Both the position numbers and the translations under genes were made by a program. From a virus: DNA of 58,802 nucleotides. The notes under the pieces are model-generated. The model saw nothing but the letters and a program-made list of their open reading frames with translations, was not told the origin of the DNA and ran no database searches. Of the stretch, positions 49,018 to 56,604 are shown one piece after another; position 1 is the stretch's first letter, and each line of letters opens with the position of its first letter. The stretch is taken from positions 1 through 58,802 of IMG/VR virus record IMGVR_UViG_3300036760_000108; one strand, 5' to 3'.

Positions 49018-49952
49018 AAAATCTCCTGAGAGAATTGAGTAACGGTTTCTTTTTCAAATTGCTTCTCAAGCAGCATCTTCTTATAGTACTCTGGGAAACC
49101 ACCTGTGATAATACGTGCAATCTTAGGCCATGCTTGTTTGAAAAGCTCTTCTTTGATCTCCGCTTCACATTCCTTTAACACATCTACGTTGATCTCTTTA
49201 AGGAGTTTACCAATGTCAGTTGGAGAATCTTCGAGCTGTCCGGCTTCTTTAAGATGCTGAATGCTCTTATTCCATCGAGCTGGGGTCTTGTAGCTCAATG
49301 CCACTTTCTCAACAATCTCATTATGCGTTGGGTTGCTGGATTTCCAGTTCCCACCATGCACTTCTTTGAAGACCTCTGAGACATATTTACCAAATAGGAC
49401 CTTTTTGTCGATACCAAAAAGTCCATAGCCAACGGGTTTCACCACGACACCTTCAATTTTCTGGCCACCTAAGAAGCTCACCGTTTCTAAGAAAGCTTTG
49501 AGCTGTTCAGCGGATTCTACCATTCCTGTAAAAAGAAGAGGTACAACTTCTAAATCCAGTCGTTCTGCTTCTTTCACAACCTCTTCATAATGCAGGTAGC
49601 ACTCTTCTCCGTTATTCACGTCAAAAATCACGACATTGTGACGCGGTACACGGTCATAAGCCAACGTGTTGTGTTTAGGCCGGCACAGAACCTCTCCACG
49701 ATATGTGTAGCCGGGAGTCAATTGGTCTTTCAACGAATTGACATAGGTCACAGCATCTTTGAACAGCTTATCCGCCGTTTCCATGTACACAATAGCACCT
49801 TTTGACTTGGTGATGACTGTTCCATCTTCATCCAAACCAAATGAGAACTGTGAACCATCAACTTTCTCCTGCACATAGACTGGACCCACTAAAAGGCCAG
49901 CTACACATCTATGACCAAATGAATAGATGTGGGGATATCCATGAAGTTTCAT
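49014..49952 (-). CDS. RNA ligase, Rnl2-like
   Basis: 312 aa. Motif I EKVDGSQF (Lys is the AMP-accepting residue, about residue 30), motif III-like YRGEVL, motif IV KIEGVVVKP and motif V VLFGKYVS are in order. The C-terminal 90 residues are helical. Such ligases seal nicks in RNA, for example tRNAs cut by host defence nucleases. Coupled to the HAD phosphatase. Confidence 0.9.
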   Translation of the reverse strand: MKLHGYPHIYSFGHRCVAGLLVGPVYVQEKVDGSQFSFGLDEDGTVITKSKGAIVYMETADKLFKDAVTYVNSLKDQLTPGYTYRGEVLCRPKHNTLAYDRVPRHNVVIFDVNNGEECYLHYEEVVKEAERLDLEVVPLLFTGMVESAEQLKAFLETVSFLGGQKIEGVVVKPVGYGLFGIDKKVLFGKYVSEVFKEVHGGNWKSSNPTHNEIVEKVALSYKTPARWNKSIQHLKEAGQLEDSPTDIGKLLKEINVDVLKECEAEIKEELFKQAWPKIARIITGGFPEYYKKMLLEKQFEKETVTQFSQEIL

Positions 49953-50747
49953 TTATTGTACCTCTCTAAGACGGTTCACACGATGTTCTTTTGTGAGTAT
50001 ATTAATGGGACTTCGAGGCCATTTACCACAGTCCAGACAACGATAGACTTGATACTTCCCAACCTCAGTGTGTGCATAACCTTTCTTAATGAGGCGAATA
50101 CTTCCGCAGCGGCACTGCATCTTCCCACCATTCCCAATCGGTGAGATATTCTGAGTCCTGATCCATCCTCGGACTTGATGATAATGCTCTTCCGTCGATA
50201 AAACATCATGTTTACAGTACGTTTCCATCTCTTTCCACGCATCGAGTTTATTAGCCATACATGCTTTCCATAGTTCAAAGCCCGGATACTTCTCATGCTT
50301 GAGCTTCTTGTATTTACTATCAACCAAATCCGTCTTATACGCAAGTTTGTGCGATGTGAAAGCAAACACTCGACGCTCTTCCGTCAAGATATCAGTGATC
50401 TTCACAGGTTTAAAAGGGGGCAGTCCATGAATCATAGCTCTAGCAGCTAATTTTCTGATATCAAAGGCTTTTACATTCTGTCCAATAATAACATCAGCTT
50501 CATCCATCAAGGAAGCAAGACCTTTGATAAGTGCTTTATCATCATAGATATCTCTTTTACCCCGATTGTCCATGTAGATAATCTCATTGGCTGGTCTTCC
50601 ATACCAATGAGCGGCCCAGGCACATACAGACCAGTCTCGTTTTAAAAATTCTAACGGAATGTGCACTTCACCGAGTGTCCATGAATAGACCTCGCAAGGG
50701 AAGTTTTCTATATCGAGCGTAAGAACTTTCAATGGCTCATTATACAT
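49953..50747 (-). CDS. RNase H-fold 3'-5' exonuclease with zinc ribbon
   Basis: 264 aa. LTLDIENFP (D-x-E), IIGQNVKAFDIRKL (second Asp) and YCKHDVLSTEEHY (third) outline a DEDD exonuclease. The C-terminal 60 residues add a zinc ribbon (CRCGS...YRCLDCGKW) that may bind DNA. Located downstream of the polymerase genes; perhaps replaces or adds proofreading or recombination functions. Confidence 0.8.
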   Translation of the reverse strand: MYNEPLKVLTLDIENFPCEVYSWTLGEVHIPLEFLKRDWSVCAWAAHWYGRPANEIIYMDNRGKRDIYDDKALIKGLASLMDEADVIIGQNVKAFDIRKLAARAMIHGLPPFKPVKITDILTEERRVFAFTSHKLAYKTDLVDSKYKKLKHEKYPGFELWKACMANKLDAWKEMETYCKHDVLSTEEHYHQVRGWIRTQNISPIGNGGKMQCRCGSIRLIKKGYAHTEVGKYQVYRCLDCGKWPRSPINILTKEHRVNRLREVQ

Positions 50748-50758
50748 AAAATCTCCCT

Positions 50759-51043
50759 TTAATCCCAGTACGTTTGTTTACCATTTCGGATGAAATCAAT
50801 ACCACGTATAACATCATGTGTGTAGTTGATAACTCCCAACTTGTCATCTAACATACATGTTTGTCCATCCATCCAATCACCAAACTTATCAAACTCCGAC
50901 GGTGGCAAGCTCTGTTCGAGTAACGATGTCGAAAACCCATAAGCGTGATCAGGTTCCGGCAGCTTCAAGCGCTTAATGTCATTCAGGGTACTCATCTGCC
51001 ACTTTTTCTTCAAGTCCTTCATTCCCATCGGTGTTTTCTTCAT
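50759..51043 (-). CDS. Hypothetical protein, 94 aa
   Basis: ATG 51043 with AAAAGGAG is preferred over ATG 50995; the gene then overlaps the upstream nuclease gene by 65 nt, unusually long here. Contains LPPSEFDKFGDWMDGQTCML and a C-terminal IDFIRNGKQTYW. No family recognised. Confidence 0.55.
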   Translation of the reverse strand: MKKTPMGMKDLKKKWQMSTLNDIKRLKLPEPDHAYGFSTSLLEQSLPPSEFDKFGDWMDGQTCMLDDKLGVINYTHDVIRGIDFIRNGKQTYWD

Positions 51044-51443
51044 CAGGTTTGCTCCTTTTTAAATCTTGTTGTGCACCTTCGTGAAATATGCCGTCTGGTT
51101 GTAGGATAAATACCCTGAAACTACGTTTTCCATCAAGACGGAGCCATAATTCCACGGACTCATACTCTAAAGTCCAAGGAAAGACTAAAACTTGTTTCTG
51201 TTTGGCTGATTTCTGGGTCAGTGTGCTGACCTGAATCCATCGAGTCTTCTGACCAATCTTTTTTGCAATCAAATCAACACCAAAGATATCTCTTCCTGCC
51301 ATTATCATCTTCATGGCTCCGGTGTACTTGTCCCTGATCCACATCACCTTACGATGTTGGCCTTCTACCTGCCATCCGTTTGCTTCAAGAATGGTCTTGC
51401 ACTCCTTTTCATATTGGTTGCCCTTCTGAGTCGATTTCATCAT
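50979..51443 (-). CDS. PD-(D/E)XK-type nuclease, resolvase/VRR-like
   Basis: 154 aa. KGNQYEKECKTILEANGW (helix with conserved Glu), GRDIFGVDLIAKK (catalytic Asp) and TRWIQVST (Q-x-S replacing E-x-K, as in Hjc and VRR-type variants) fit a small PD-(D/E)XK endonuclease. Lys-rich acidic C-terminal tail from residue about 125. Beside the polymerase, so probably acts on replication or recombination structures. Confidence 0.65.
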   Translation of the reverse strand: MMKSTQKGNQYEKECKTILEANGWQVEGQHRKVMWIRDKYTGAMKMIMAGRDIFGVDLIAKKIGQKTRWIQVSTLTQKSAKQKQVLVFPWTLEYESVELWLRLDGKRSFRVFILQPDGIFHEGAQQDLKRSKPDEENTDGNEGLEEKVADEYPE

Positions 51444-51592
51444 TTTTCTAACTCCACAGGTACTTCAATCACGATATGGGACTTGTCTTCGGCCCACCGG
51501 ATATAGATTTTTCTTCCTGACGGCGCTATCAACTGCATAGAGTCTGCAGGATAGACCCTATAGAACACATAAGACTCAGCATCTTTATTCAT
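51440..51592 (-). CDS. Hypothetical protein, 50 aa
   Basis: ATG 51592 overlaps the polymerase stop (TAATG), and its TGA overlaps the next ATG. Beta-type product (MQLIAPSGRKIYIRWAEDKS...). No family recognised. Confidence 0.6.
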   Translation of the reverse strand: MNKDAESYVFYRVYPADSMQLIAPSGRKIYIRWAEDKSHIVIEVPVELEK

Positions 51593-53382
51593 TATTTAGC
51601 CTCAAACCAGTTGCGCCCGAATCCACCATTGGCGGTCAAAGGCACATCCAGTTTCACAATGTTATCAAGAATCTGTTTGATCTCCACCATAGCCTTTTCT
51701 GTCTGGTCTGGGGCTGTCTCGAAGTGCAATTCATCATGCACCTGCAAAAGAGGCATGTATCCCTTCGCCGTCGTTTGCAGCATTCCCAATTTGATGATAT
51801 CAGCCTCACTACCTTGAATGATATAGTTCACAGCTGTACGTTCTGCATGCATTCGCTCAAATATATTTCGACTATCAATGTCAGGTAACGGGATAACTCG
51901 GCCAAAGATAGTCTTCACACTCTTATGCACATGCGCTAGATTCTTAGTCCTAAAAACCCATCGTGCGACTCCTGGTAACCTAACCCAGTAAAGCTTGTAG
52001 AACTTTTCAGCATCCTCAAGGCTACATTTGGCAATCTCTGCAATCTTCTCAGGCATCGAACCAAATACGGCGCCAAAGTTTAGACATTTTCCTAGACTAC
52101 GTTCTTTCTTGGTGATAATCTCTTTCCCTAAGAGGATGCGGGCTGTCTCTTCGTGAACGTCTTTCCCATTTCGGAAGGCATTGAGAAGGACTGGCTCTTT
52201 TGTATAGTGTGCCAGAATACGGTATTGCATCTGGTCAAAATCGAAAACGACCAAATCCTTCCCTGCACTAGGAATGAATCCCGACCTAAGCGCTTTACCG
52301 GTAGTTTCCTCATCAGAATCTCCCGCCTTACTGATCTGCTGTAGATTCGGCTCTTTGGATGACAGCCGGCCCGTCCGAATACCCTTCCAATCACCTGACT
52401 GTTCATCCAGAGACACCTGACTGAACGTGGTGTGAATTTTAGGCATTGTCGGCAGCGCCAACCAGTTTTCGAGGAACGTACCAACCACTTTATTGATCTT
52501 TCGATATTCCAAGAGCAAGTTCACAAATTCGTCACTGCGGTATGGCTCCAAGGCTGCCTTATCAGCATTTTGAAGCTGATAACCGAAGGTATTCAGGGCT
52601 TCTTTTACTTGAATAGGACTTGCGGGGTTAAACTCATGCATATGAGCTTTCTTAGGACAGCTTTTCTTACATTTGATAACGTAATTTCTATCTGCCACAA
52701 GAGTACGTAGGTCCAGCAATAGAGTCGCAGCTTCACCACTGAATTCCTCCTTCAAAGCACGGAAATAATCCATGTCAACTGTTACACCACGCATTTCCAT
52801 TGCAAAGAGCAACTGCATGGTCGGCAATTCGATATTGTTGTAGTAGCCCCTCTGAGCCGGATTCATCATCTTGTCAAAATATTGATTCAACCTGAATGTG
52901 GCCACACAGTCATCTCCACAATAAGCAGCCACCTTATCAAGGTCCTGCTTGTCCAATGTGAGCTTGGCCCGCCCTTCACCAACCATTTCTTTGTATGTCG
53001 GCCATTCCATTCCCAGATACTCTTTGGCAAGGTCTTTTAAGCCGTGACTTTCCTTGGTGCTATTACGCACATAAGATTTCAACATCGTGTCATGAATCAA
53101 CTTTGACTGGTGGATTTCCACACCCCAAGAGCATAGTTGACGCGCATCAAACTTAATATTGTGCCCAATGAGACTAACAGAAGACAGAAAAGCACGCACG
53201 TCAGGACGAAGATCGGAATAATAGCTAACAGAACTGGAATCGCACATAATGCCGATACCAGTGAAATCACAACCCTCATTAGTTTCAACATCAATAACCG
53301 CAACCTTTCCTGTAGGTATTGTGGGTGGGTTAATAAGTAATTCAATACCATATTTATTTGGCCCCCAATTATAATTAGTCAT
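51592..53382 (-). CDS. Family A DNA polymerase
   Basis: 596 aa from ATG 53382. N-terminal 3'-5' exonuclease: VAVIDVETNEG (Exo I), SLIGHNIKFDARQL (Exo II), YCGDDCVATF (Exo III). Polymerase domain: VFDFDQMQYRILAHYTKEP (motif A), RSLGKCLNFGAVFG (motif B, O-helix) and LLQVHDELHFE (motif C). The insert AKKCKKSCPKK-type Cys/Lys loop near residue 240 is unusual. It is the replicative polymerase. Its N-terminus NYNWGPNKYGIE resembles part of the upstream HNH protein. Confidence 0.95.
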   Translation of the reverse strand: MTNYNWGPNKYGIELLINPPTIPTGKVAVIDVETNEGCDFTGIGIMCDSSSVSYYSDLRPDVRAFLSSVSLIGHNIKFDARQLCSWGVEIHQSKLIHDTMLKSYVRNSTKESHGLKDLAKEYLGMEWPTYKEMVGEGRAKLTLDKQDLDKVAAYCGDDCVATFRLNQYFDKMMNPAQRGYYNNIELPTMQLLFAMEMRGVTVDMDYFRALKEEFSGEAATLLLDLRTLVADRNYVIKCKKSCPKKAHMHEFNPASPIQVKEALNTFGYQLQNADKAALEPYRSDEFVNLLLEYRKINKVVGTFLENWLALPTMPKIHTTFSQVSLDEQSGDWKGIRTGRLSSKEPNLQQISKAGDSDEETTGKALRSGFIPSAGKDLVVFDFDQMQYRILAHYTKEPVLLNAFRNGKDVHEETARILLGKEIITKKERSLGKCLNFGAVFGSMPEKIAEIAKCSLEDAEKFYKLYWVRLPGVARWVFRTKNLAHVHKSVKTIFGRVIPLPDIDSRNIFERMHAERTAVNYIIQGSEADIIKLGMLQTTAKGYMPLLQVHDELHFETAPDQTEKAMVEIKQILDNIVKLDVPLTANGGFGRNWFEAK

Positions 53383-53911
53383 AGTGAGGGCACACTCCTT
53401 TATTTTGTGCTTTTCCAAAATTACAATTCATACACAATATTTGAAAACGGTCTTTAGGCCAACCTTGTGCTTTTAAATCTTTTAATAAGCGTAAGCCCGT
53501 CACTTTTTTCCGATGTAAGTTTCCATCATTGTTCACATGATCTAGTGTCAAAAACTTGAAATTATTTTCTTTACAGCAATTACAGATAGTTCCGTAAACA
53601 CTAAACATTTCCCTTCTTAACTCTTTGAGTTTTTCTGATATCACACTATACCGTACTTTGTTGTAGTACTCTTTGTGCTTTTGTCGCTCTCGTACTGTGT
53701 TCTCTTTATAAAACTGTTTATTATAAGCTCGCTTTGGTTCAGGATTTTGTTTATTCTTTTCCTTCATTCTACTTAAAATACTGTTACGATGATTTAAATA
53801 ATATTTTTTATAATAGTTATGCCGTTTTAATTTCTTTTCAACACCGAACTTATCAGGACCGAATGTAATACGATTCGGTTCCGCAATAGTAATTTGTTCG
53901 TCTAAAGACAT
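53375..53911 (-). CDS. HNH endonuclease carrying a polymerase-like N-terminus
   Basis: 178 aa from ATG 53911 (RBS AGGAG; promoter at 53928-53956). Residues about 10-25 (NRITFGPDKFGVEKKL) resemble the first residues of the polymerase, and a Lys/Tyr-rich linker follows. The HNH domain is CNCCKENNFKFLTLDHVNND, then ILCMNCNFGKAQNKGVCPH. The stop overlaps the polymerase start by 8 nt. The gene seems to have inserted at the 5' end of the polymerase gene, taking over its promoter and first codons. Confidence 0.8.
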   Translation of the reverse strand: MSLDEQITIAEPNRITFGPDKFGVEKKLKRHNYYKKYYLNHRNSILSRMKEKNKQNPEPKRAYNKQFYKENTVRERQKHKEYYNKVRYSVISEKLKELRREMFSVYGTICNCCKENNFKFLTLDHVNNDGNLHRKKVTGLRLLKDLKAQGWPKDRFQILCMNCNFGKAQNKGVCPHYD

Positions 53912-53927
53912 TATTAGCTCCTGAGTA

Positions 53928-53956
53928 AGTATACCATGAAAAGCTTGAAAAAGCAA
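53928..53956 (-). promoter_or_regulatory. Sigma70-type promoter
   Basis: Minus strand TTGCTT (53951-53956), 17-bp spacer, TATACT (53928-53933). The -35 is embedded in AGGCCTTG as in two other promoters here. Transcribes the HNH and polymerase genes. Confidence 0.75.
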
Positions 53957-53959
53957 GGC

Positions 53960-54487
53960 CTATTTATCCTTTTTTGTGAACTTATCAATGAGACGGGCAG
54001 CGGCTCCCGGCTTCGGACGGTTGTCAATCAGGTGTCCCGTCTCTAAAGCGTCAATAATGATCCCTACACAAGCTTTTGCATGGGCTAAATGTGGAAGCCA
54101 TGAATGTCCATTTTTGCAAGCCACTTTCGGATTAGCCAAACGCTCTTTGCAGCCTTCACAATTCTCTAAATCCTGATCCAAGTCAGCCCCGTCTTGGAAT
54201 TCCAGCAAGTGTCTCATGGCCGCTTCAAGGTAGATCATGACCTGCACACTCTTATCCCGCCAGTTGTACGGACCATACTTTTCAGCACCATTCCCCATTG
54301 CCAAGGCTTCATAAATCATCCCAGCCGGAGACACCAATGACAAACGAGGTTTCTTTGATCCAATCAAGTCCTTGGGATTTGTGTCATCTTTCACAGGGTC
54401 TAAAGGCATCGTTACACTCCTTGGATTATCAGTCGGAATTACACCAAATGGCTTGAACGTCACAATACAGCCTTCCATCTCGTTCAT
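53960..54487 (-). CDS. dATP/dGTP diphosphohydrolase-like protein (MazZ/DUF5664 family)
   Basis: 175 aa. DDTNPKDLIGSKKPRLSLV, GAEKYGPYNWRDK and YLEAAMRHLLEFQDG are diagnostic of this family. A Cys/His insert (CEGCKERL...CKNGHSW) and HLAHAKACVGIIIDA follow. MazZ enzymes in 2-aminoadenine phages remove dGTP/dATP-type nucleotides, but the family also occurs without base replacement. PurZ and DatZ were not seen. Confidence 0.85.
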   Translation of the reverse strand: MNEMEGCIVTFKPFGVIPTDNPRSVTMPLDPVKDDTNPKDLIGSKKPRLSLVSPAGMIYEALAMGNGAEKYGPYNWRDKSVQVMIYLEAAMRHLLEFQDGADLDQDLENCEGCKERLANPKVACKNGHSWLPHLAHAKACVGIIIDALETGHLIDNRPKPGAAARLIDKFTKKDK

Positions 54488-54684
54488 ATTACGTCGAATC
54501 CAGCCTTGCCCGGACCACGCTTCGGCGTCATACCGCTCAGAATCTCAAATGAGGTACTTGACAGAGAGTATGCTTTGCCATCGGTCATAATTACCTCGCA
54601 ATACTTTTCTTTCTCCTCAAGGAATAAAATGTTGTCAGGGTTAATAAATGCTTCTTTTCCATCCCATCGAAATATACGTACCAT
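54484..54684 (-). CDS. Hypothetical FlbD-like small protein, 66 aa
   Basis: From ATG 54684 (RBS AAAAGGAG). FRWDGKEAFINPDNILFLEE and VIMTDGKAYSLSSTSFEIL follow the pattern of small FlbD-like or phage beta proteins. No certain function. Confidence 0.55.
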   Translation of the reverse strand: MVRIFRWDGKEAFINPDNILFLEEKEKYCEVIMTDGKAYSLSSTSFEILSGMTPKRGPGKAGFDVI

Positions 54685-54685
54685 T

Positions 54686-54808
54686 TTAATCTCCTTTTGC
54701 CTCACCCGTCCCACCACAATCCGTACAATCTACGATTTCGGGACGGTTAATGATCCAAATTATGACACTTCCAGTCCCTTTACACCGATAACAGACCTTT
54801 TTAAGCAT
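54686..54808 (-). CDS. DnaJ-type zinc-finger peptide, 40 aa
   Basis: Two C-x2-C-x-G-x-G units (CYRCKGTGS and CTDCGGTGE) in 40 residues, the same repeat used by the DnaJ central domain. ATG 54808 to TAA 54686, just before the next gene's ribosome-binding site. Confidence 0.7.
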   Translation of the reverse strand: MLKKVCYRCKGTGSVIIWIINRPEIVDCTDCGGTGEAKGD

Positions 54809-54813
54809 TTTAG

Positions 54814-55284
54814 TTAGTCCCACAGATTGAAGAAATACTCAATAAAATCTCCGCGCAGTTCATGTTTGAACTGAGTATAAAGTTTTCGACTATTTTTGTC
54901 ATAATCTTGAATTCTTTGACCAATCTCAAAAGTTTTTGCCATCTTCTCAAGCTTCTTATCCCAGCGTTTCACCCCAACACCTACCGGTGCCCCATGAGTC
55001 GTCTTTTTGAGTTGACGAAGCATCGGTGGCAAGATTGTGGTCAAAAACCGGTCAATACTCCATACATCCCTATCGGAATATCCTCGGTATCCACGTTGAA
55101 TGAACCATTTGGTATTATCGAATAGTTCAATAAAATACATATGAGGATGAACGAAGTAGTATGCATAATTGTAGCTACCACCTGGCAAGCTGTGAGCCGT
55201 CATGAACTTAGGCATCAATGCATAGTACAATTTGTGCCAGTATATACTCCCATCCTTTAAAAGGTATTTCTTAGGAACGGTCAT
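54814..55284 (-). CDS. Hypothetical protein, 156 aa
   Basis: Start at ATG 55284 (GGTGGAG upstream, overlapping the 38-aa ORF). Rich in Tyr/Trp/Lys (YYFVHPHMYFIELFDNTKWF), with a C-terminal coil (KLEKMAKTFEIGQRIQDYDK). No family recognised. Confidence 0.6.
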   Translation of the reverse strand: MTVPKKYLLKDGSIYWHKLYYALMPKFMTAHSLPGGSYNYAYYFVHPHMYFIELFDNTKWFIQRGYRGYSDRDVWSIDRFLTTILPPMLRQLKKTTHGAPVGVGVKRWDKKLEKMAKTFEIGQRIQDYDKNSRKLYTQFKHELRGDFIEYFFNLWD

Positions 55285-55387
55285 CATCAAGCTCCACCAA
55301 CTTTTCAAGTGACGTTGCAATCCGCTCCAAAAGCAAGAGAAGATGTGCATGAAACGGGTCCATATTCTTGACTACTTCAACGTTCAT
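55271..55387 (-). CDS. Short helical protein, 38 aa
   Basis: ATG 55387 after GGAGAACAA; product mostly one helix (FHAHLLLLLERIATSLEKLV). Overlaps both neighbours. Confidence 0.55.
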   Translation of the reverse strand: MNVEVVKNMDPFHAHLLLLLERIATSLEKLVELDDDRS

Positions 55388-55535
55388 TTGTTCTCCGTTC
55401 CGCCTCTTTCATAATCTTTTCCATATCTACTGGGACTGTGAGACGTGCATTAATGGCGTCAATCGCAAGAGCTACCGCGATTTGACCAACAGATTCTGGC
55501 GCTCGACCAATAATGAGATTACTGAGACGGTTCAT
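55377..55535 (-). CDS. Hypothetical protein, 52 aa
   Basis: ATG 55535 to TGA 55377. Helical (ESVGQIAVALAIDAINARLT) with a charged C-terminus. Overlaps the start of the 38-aa ORF and the upstream stop. No family recognised. Confidence 0.55.
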   Translation of the reverse strand: MNRLSNLIIGRAPESVGQIAVALAIDAINARLTVPVDMEKIMKEAERRTNER

Positions 55536-55807
55536 ATATCTCCATTCTCTTTCCGCTTAACTTGTTCATAATCCATGACATAAATATTGAAGAAAACTTG
55601 CCATGCCAATTGCATTGCACAAATATGGTCCTGACTCATTGGCTTTGCAAAGTCATCAAACACCATTTTCTTGAACAGATTATGAGCTGTCGTCCATCGA
55701 GGTGTAGCCTTCCACGAGTCCACAAGGTACTTATAGTAGATGAAGCACAAATCACCTGGAATTGACTGATCCGGTGCTACACGATGGTCCTGCGTCACGA
55801 ATGGCAT
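55532..55807 (-). CDS. Hypothetical protein, 91 aa (DUF6899-like)
   Basis: Begins MPFVTQDHRVAPDQSIPGDL, an opening common in a small phage family (DUF6899-like), followed by helices (YYKYLVDSWKATPRW, HICAMQLAWQVFFNIYVMDY). Function unknown. Confidence 0.6.
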   Translation of the reverse strand: MPFVTQDHRVAPDQSIPGDLCFIYYKYLVDSWKATPRWTTAHNLFKKMVFDDFAKPMSQDHICAMQLAWQVFFNIYVMDYEQVKRKENGDI

Positions 55808-56338
55808 CTAAATGACTTCCTTCATTCCATATCGGGTCTGCAGACTCCGTTGGTAGGCCACCCATTTAGGATAGCTCTTCTCAAGCATCTCTGTGCGCCA
55901 CTTGGCCAGCTTATCATAGGTGCCCCAGCGCTCCTGAATGATGTCAAAGGCCAGTTCAAGTGACCCAACCACAAGATCATCTTCAACCCGGCTAATCAGT
56001 CCACCCTTACCAGACCACACCCTGACCGTAGGCTTCCAGAGGCACCATCGAGAATACCCAACCTCATTAACTGACCCATCGGACATATTCTGGGTATGGA
56101 AGTCTAAGGTAATGTCAGCTTCTCGAATCATCTCTTTGTCTCTTTTCCAATACTCTTCAAGTGTATGTTGAAGAGTCATAGGAAGTATTTCATGTACCAT
56201 AGGCACCTTTTCTTCAAGCACAGGATTAAGAACTTTAAAATCTCGCTCTGCTCCCATTCTCACTAACATCTGTGCTTCAACAACCATTTCATCCATCATT
56301 CTGCCTGTCATCCTCTGGCACGTATAGATACTGATCAT
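55808..56338 (-). CDS. Nucleoside 2-deoxyribosyltransferase-like protein
   Basis: 176 aa from ATG 56338 (RBS GGAGG). ISIYTCQRMTG (nucleotide-binding loop), a helix, and WKRDKEMIREADITLDFHTQ followed by SDGSVNEVGYSRWCLWKP have the layout of nucleoside 2-deoxyribosyltransferases and related enzymes (a D near R-E-A-D-I and a conserved E in N-E-V-G-Y). Probably nucleotide salvage, or nucleotide-signal cleavage. Confidence 0.65.
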   Translation of the reverse strand: MISIYTCQRMTGRMMDEMVVEAQMLVRMGAERDFKVLNPVLEEKVPMVHEILPMTLQHTLEEYWKRDKEMIREADITLDFHTQNMSDGSVNEVGYSRWCLWKPTVRVWSGKGGLISRVEDDLVVGSLELAFDIIQERWGTYDKLAKWRTEMLEKSYPKWVAYQRSLQTRYGMKEVI

Positions 56339-56604
56339 TTTAACGCCTCCGCGCAAATGCGCCCTACCTCTTTCGCCAATTTCTCCTCTTTGGCGTCACT
56401 CATTTGCTTGTCCTTGCCATGAAAGGCAAAAAACACATGAGCCATTTCGTGAAAGAATGTATCAGACAGATTTTTACTCTTTCGGTGCATATCCACATTG
56501 ACAAAGATCGTGGCTGTATCTGTTGCCACATTGGAGAGTGCATACACGGTCTTTTCTTCCTTCGTGTGTGGCTTCCGATAGTCAAGGTGAATATATTTTA
56601 TCAT
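56335..56604 (-). CDS. HExxH metallopeptidase-like protein, 89 aa
   Basis: FFHEMAHVFFAFHG is a zincin HExxH motif in a compact protein of ImmA/IrrE-like or SprT-like size. Third ligand probably the E in EEKLAKE. Could process a host or phage protein. Overlaps its neighbours by 4 nt each. Confidence 0.6.
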   Translation of the reverse strand: MIKYIHLDYRKPHTKEEKTVYALSNVATDTATIFVNVDMHRKSKNLSDTFFHEMAHVFFAFHGKDKQMSDAKEEKLAKEVGRICAEALK

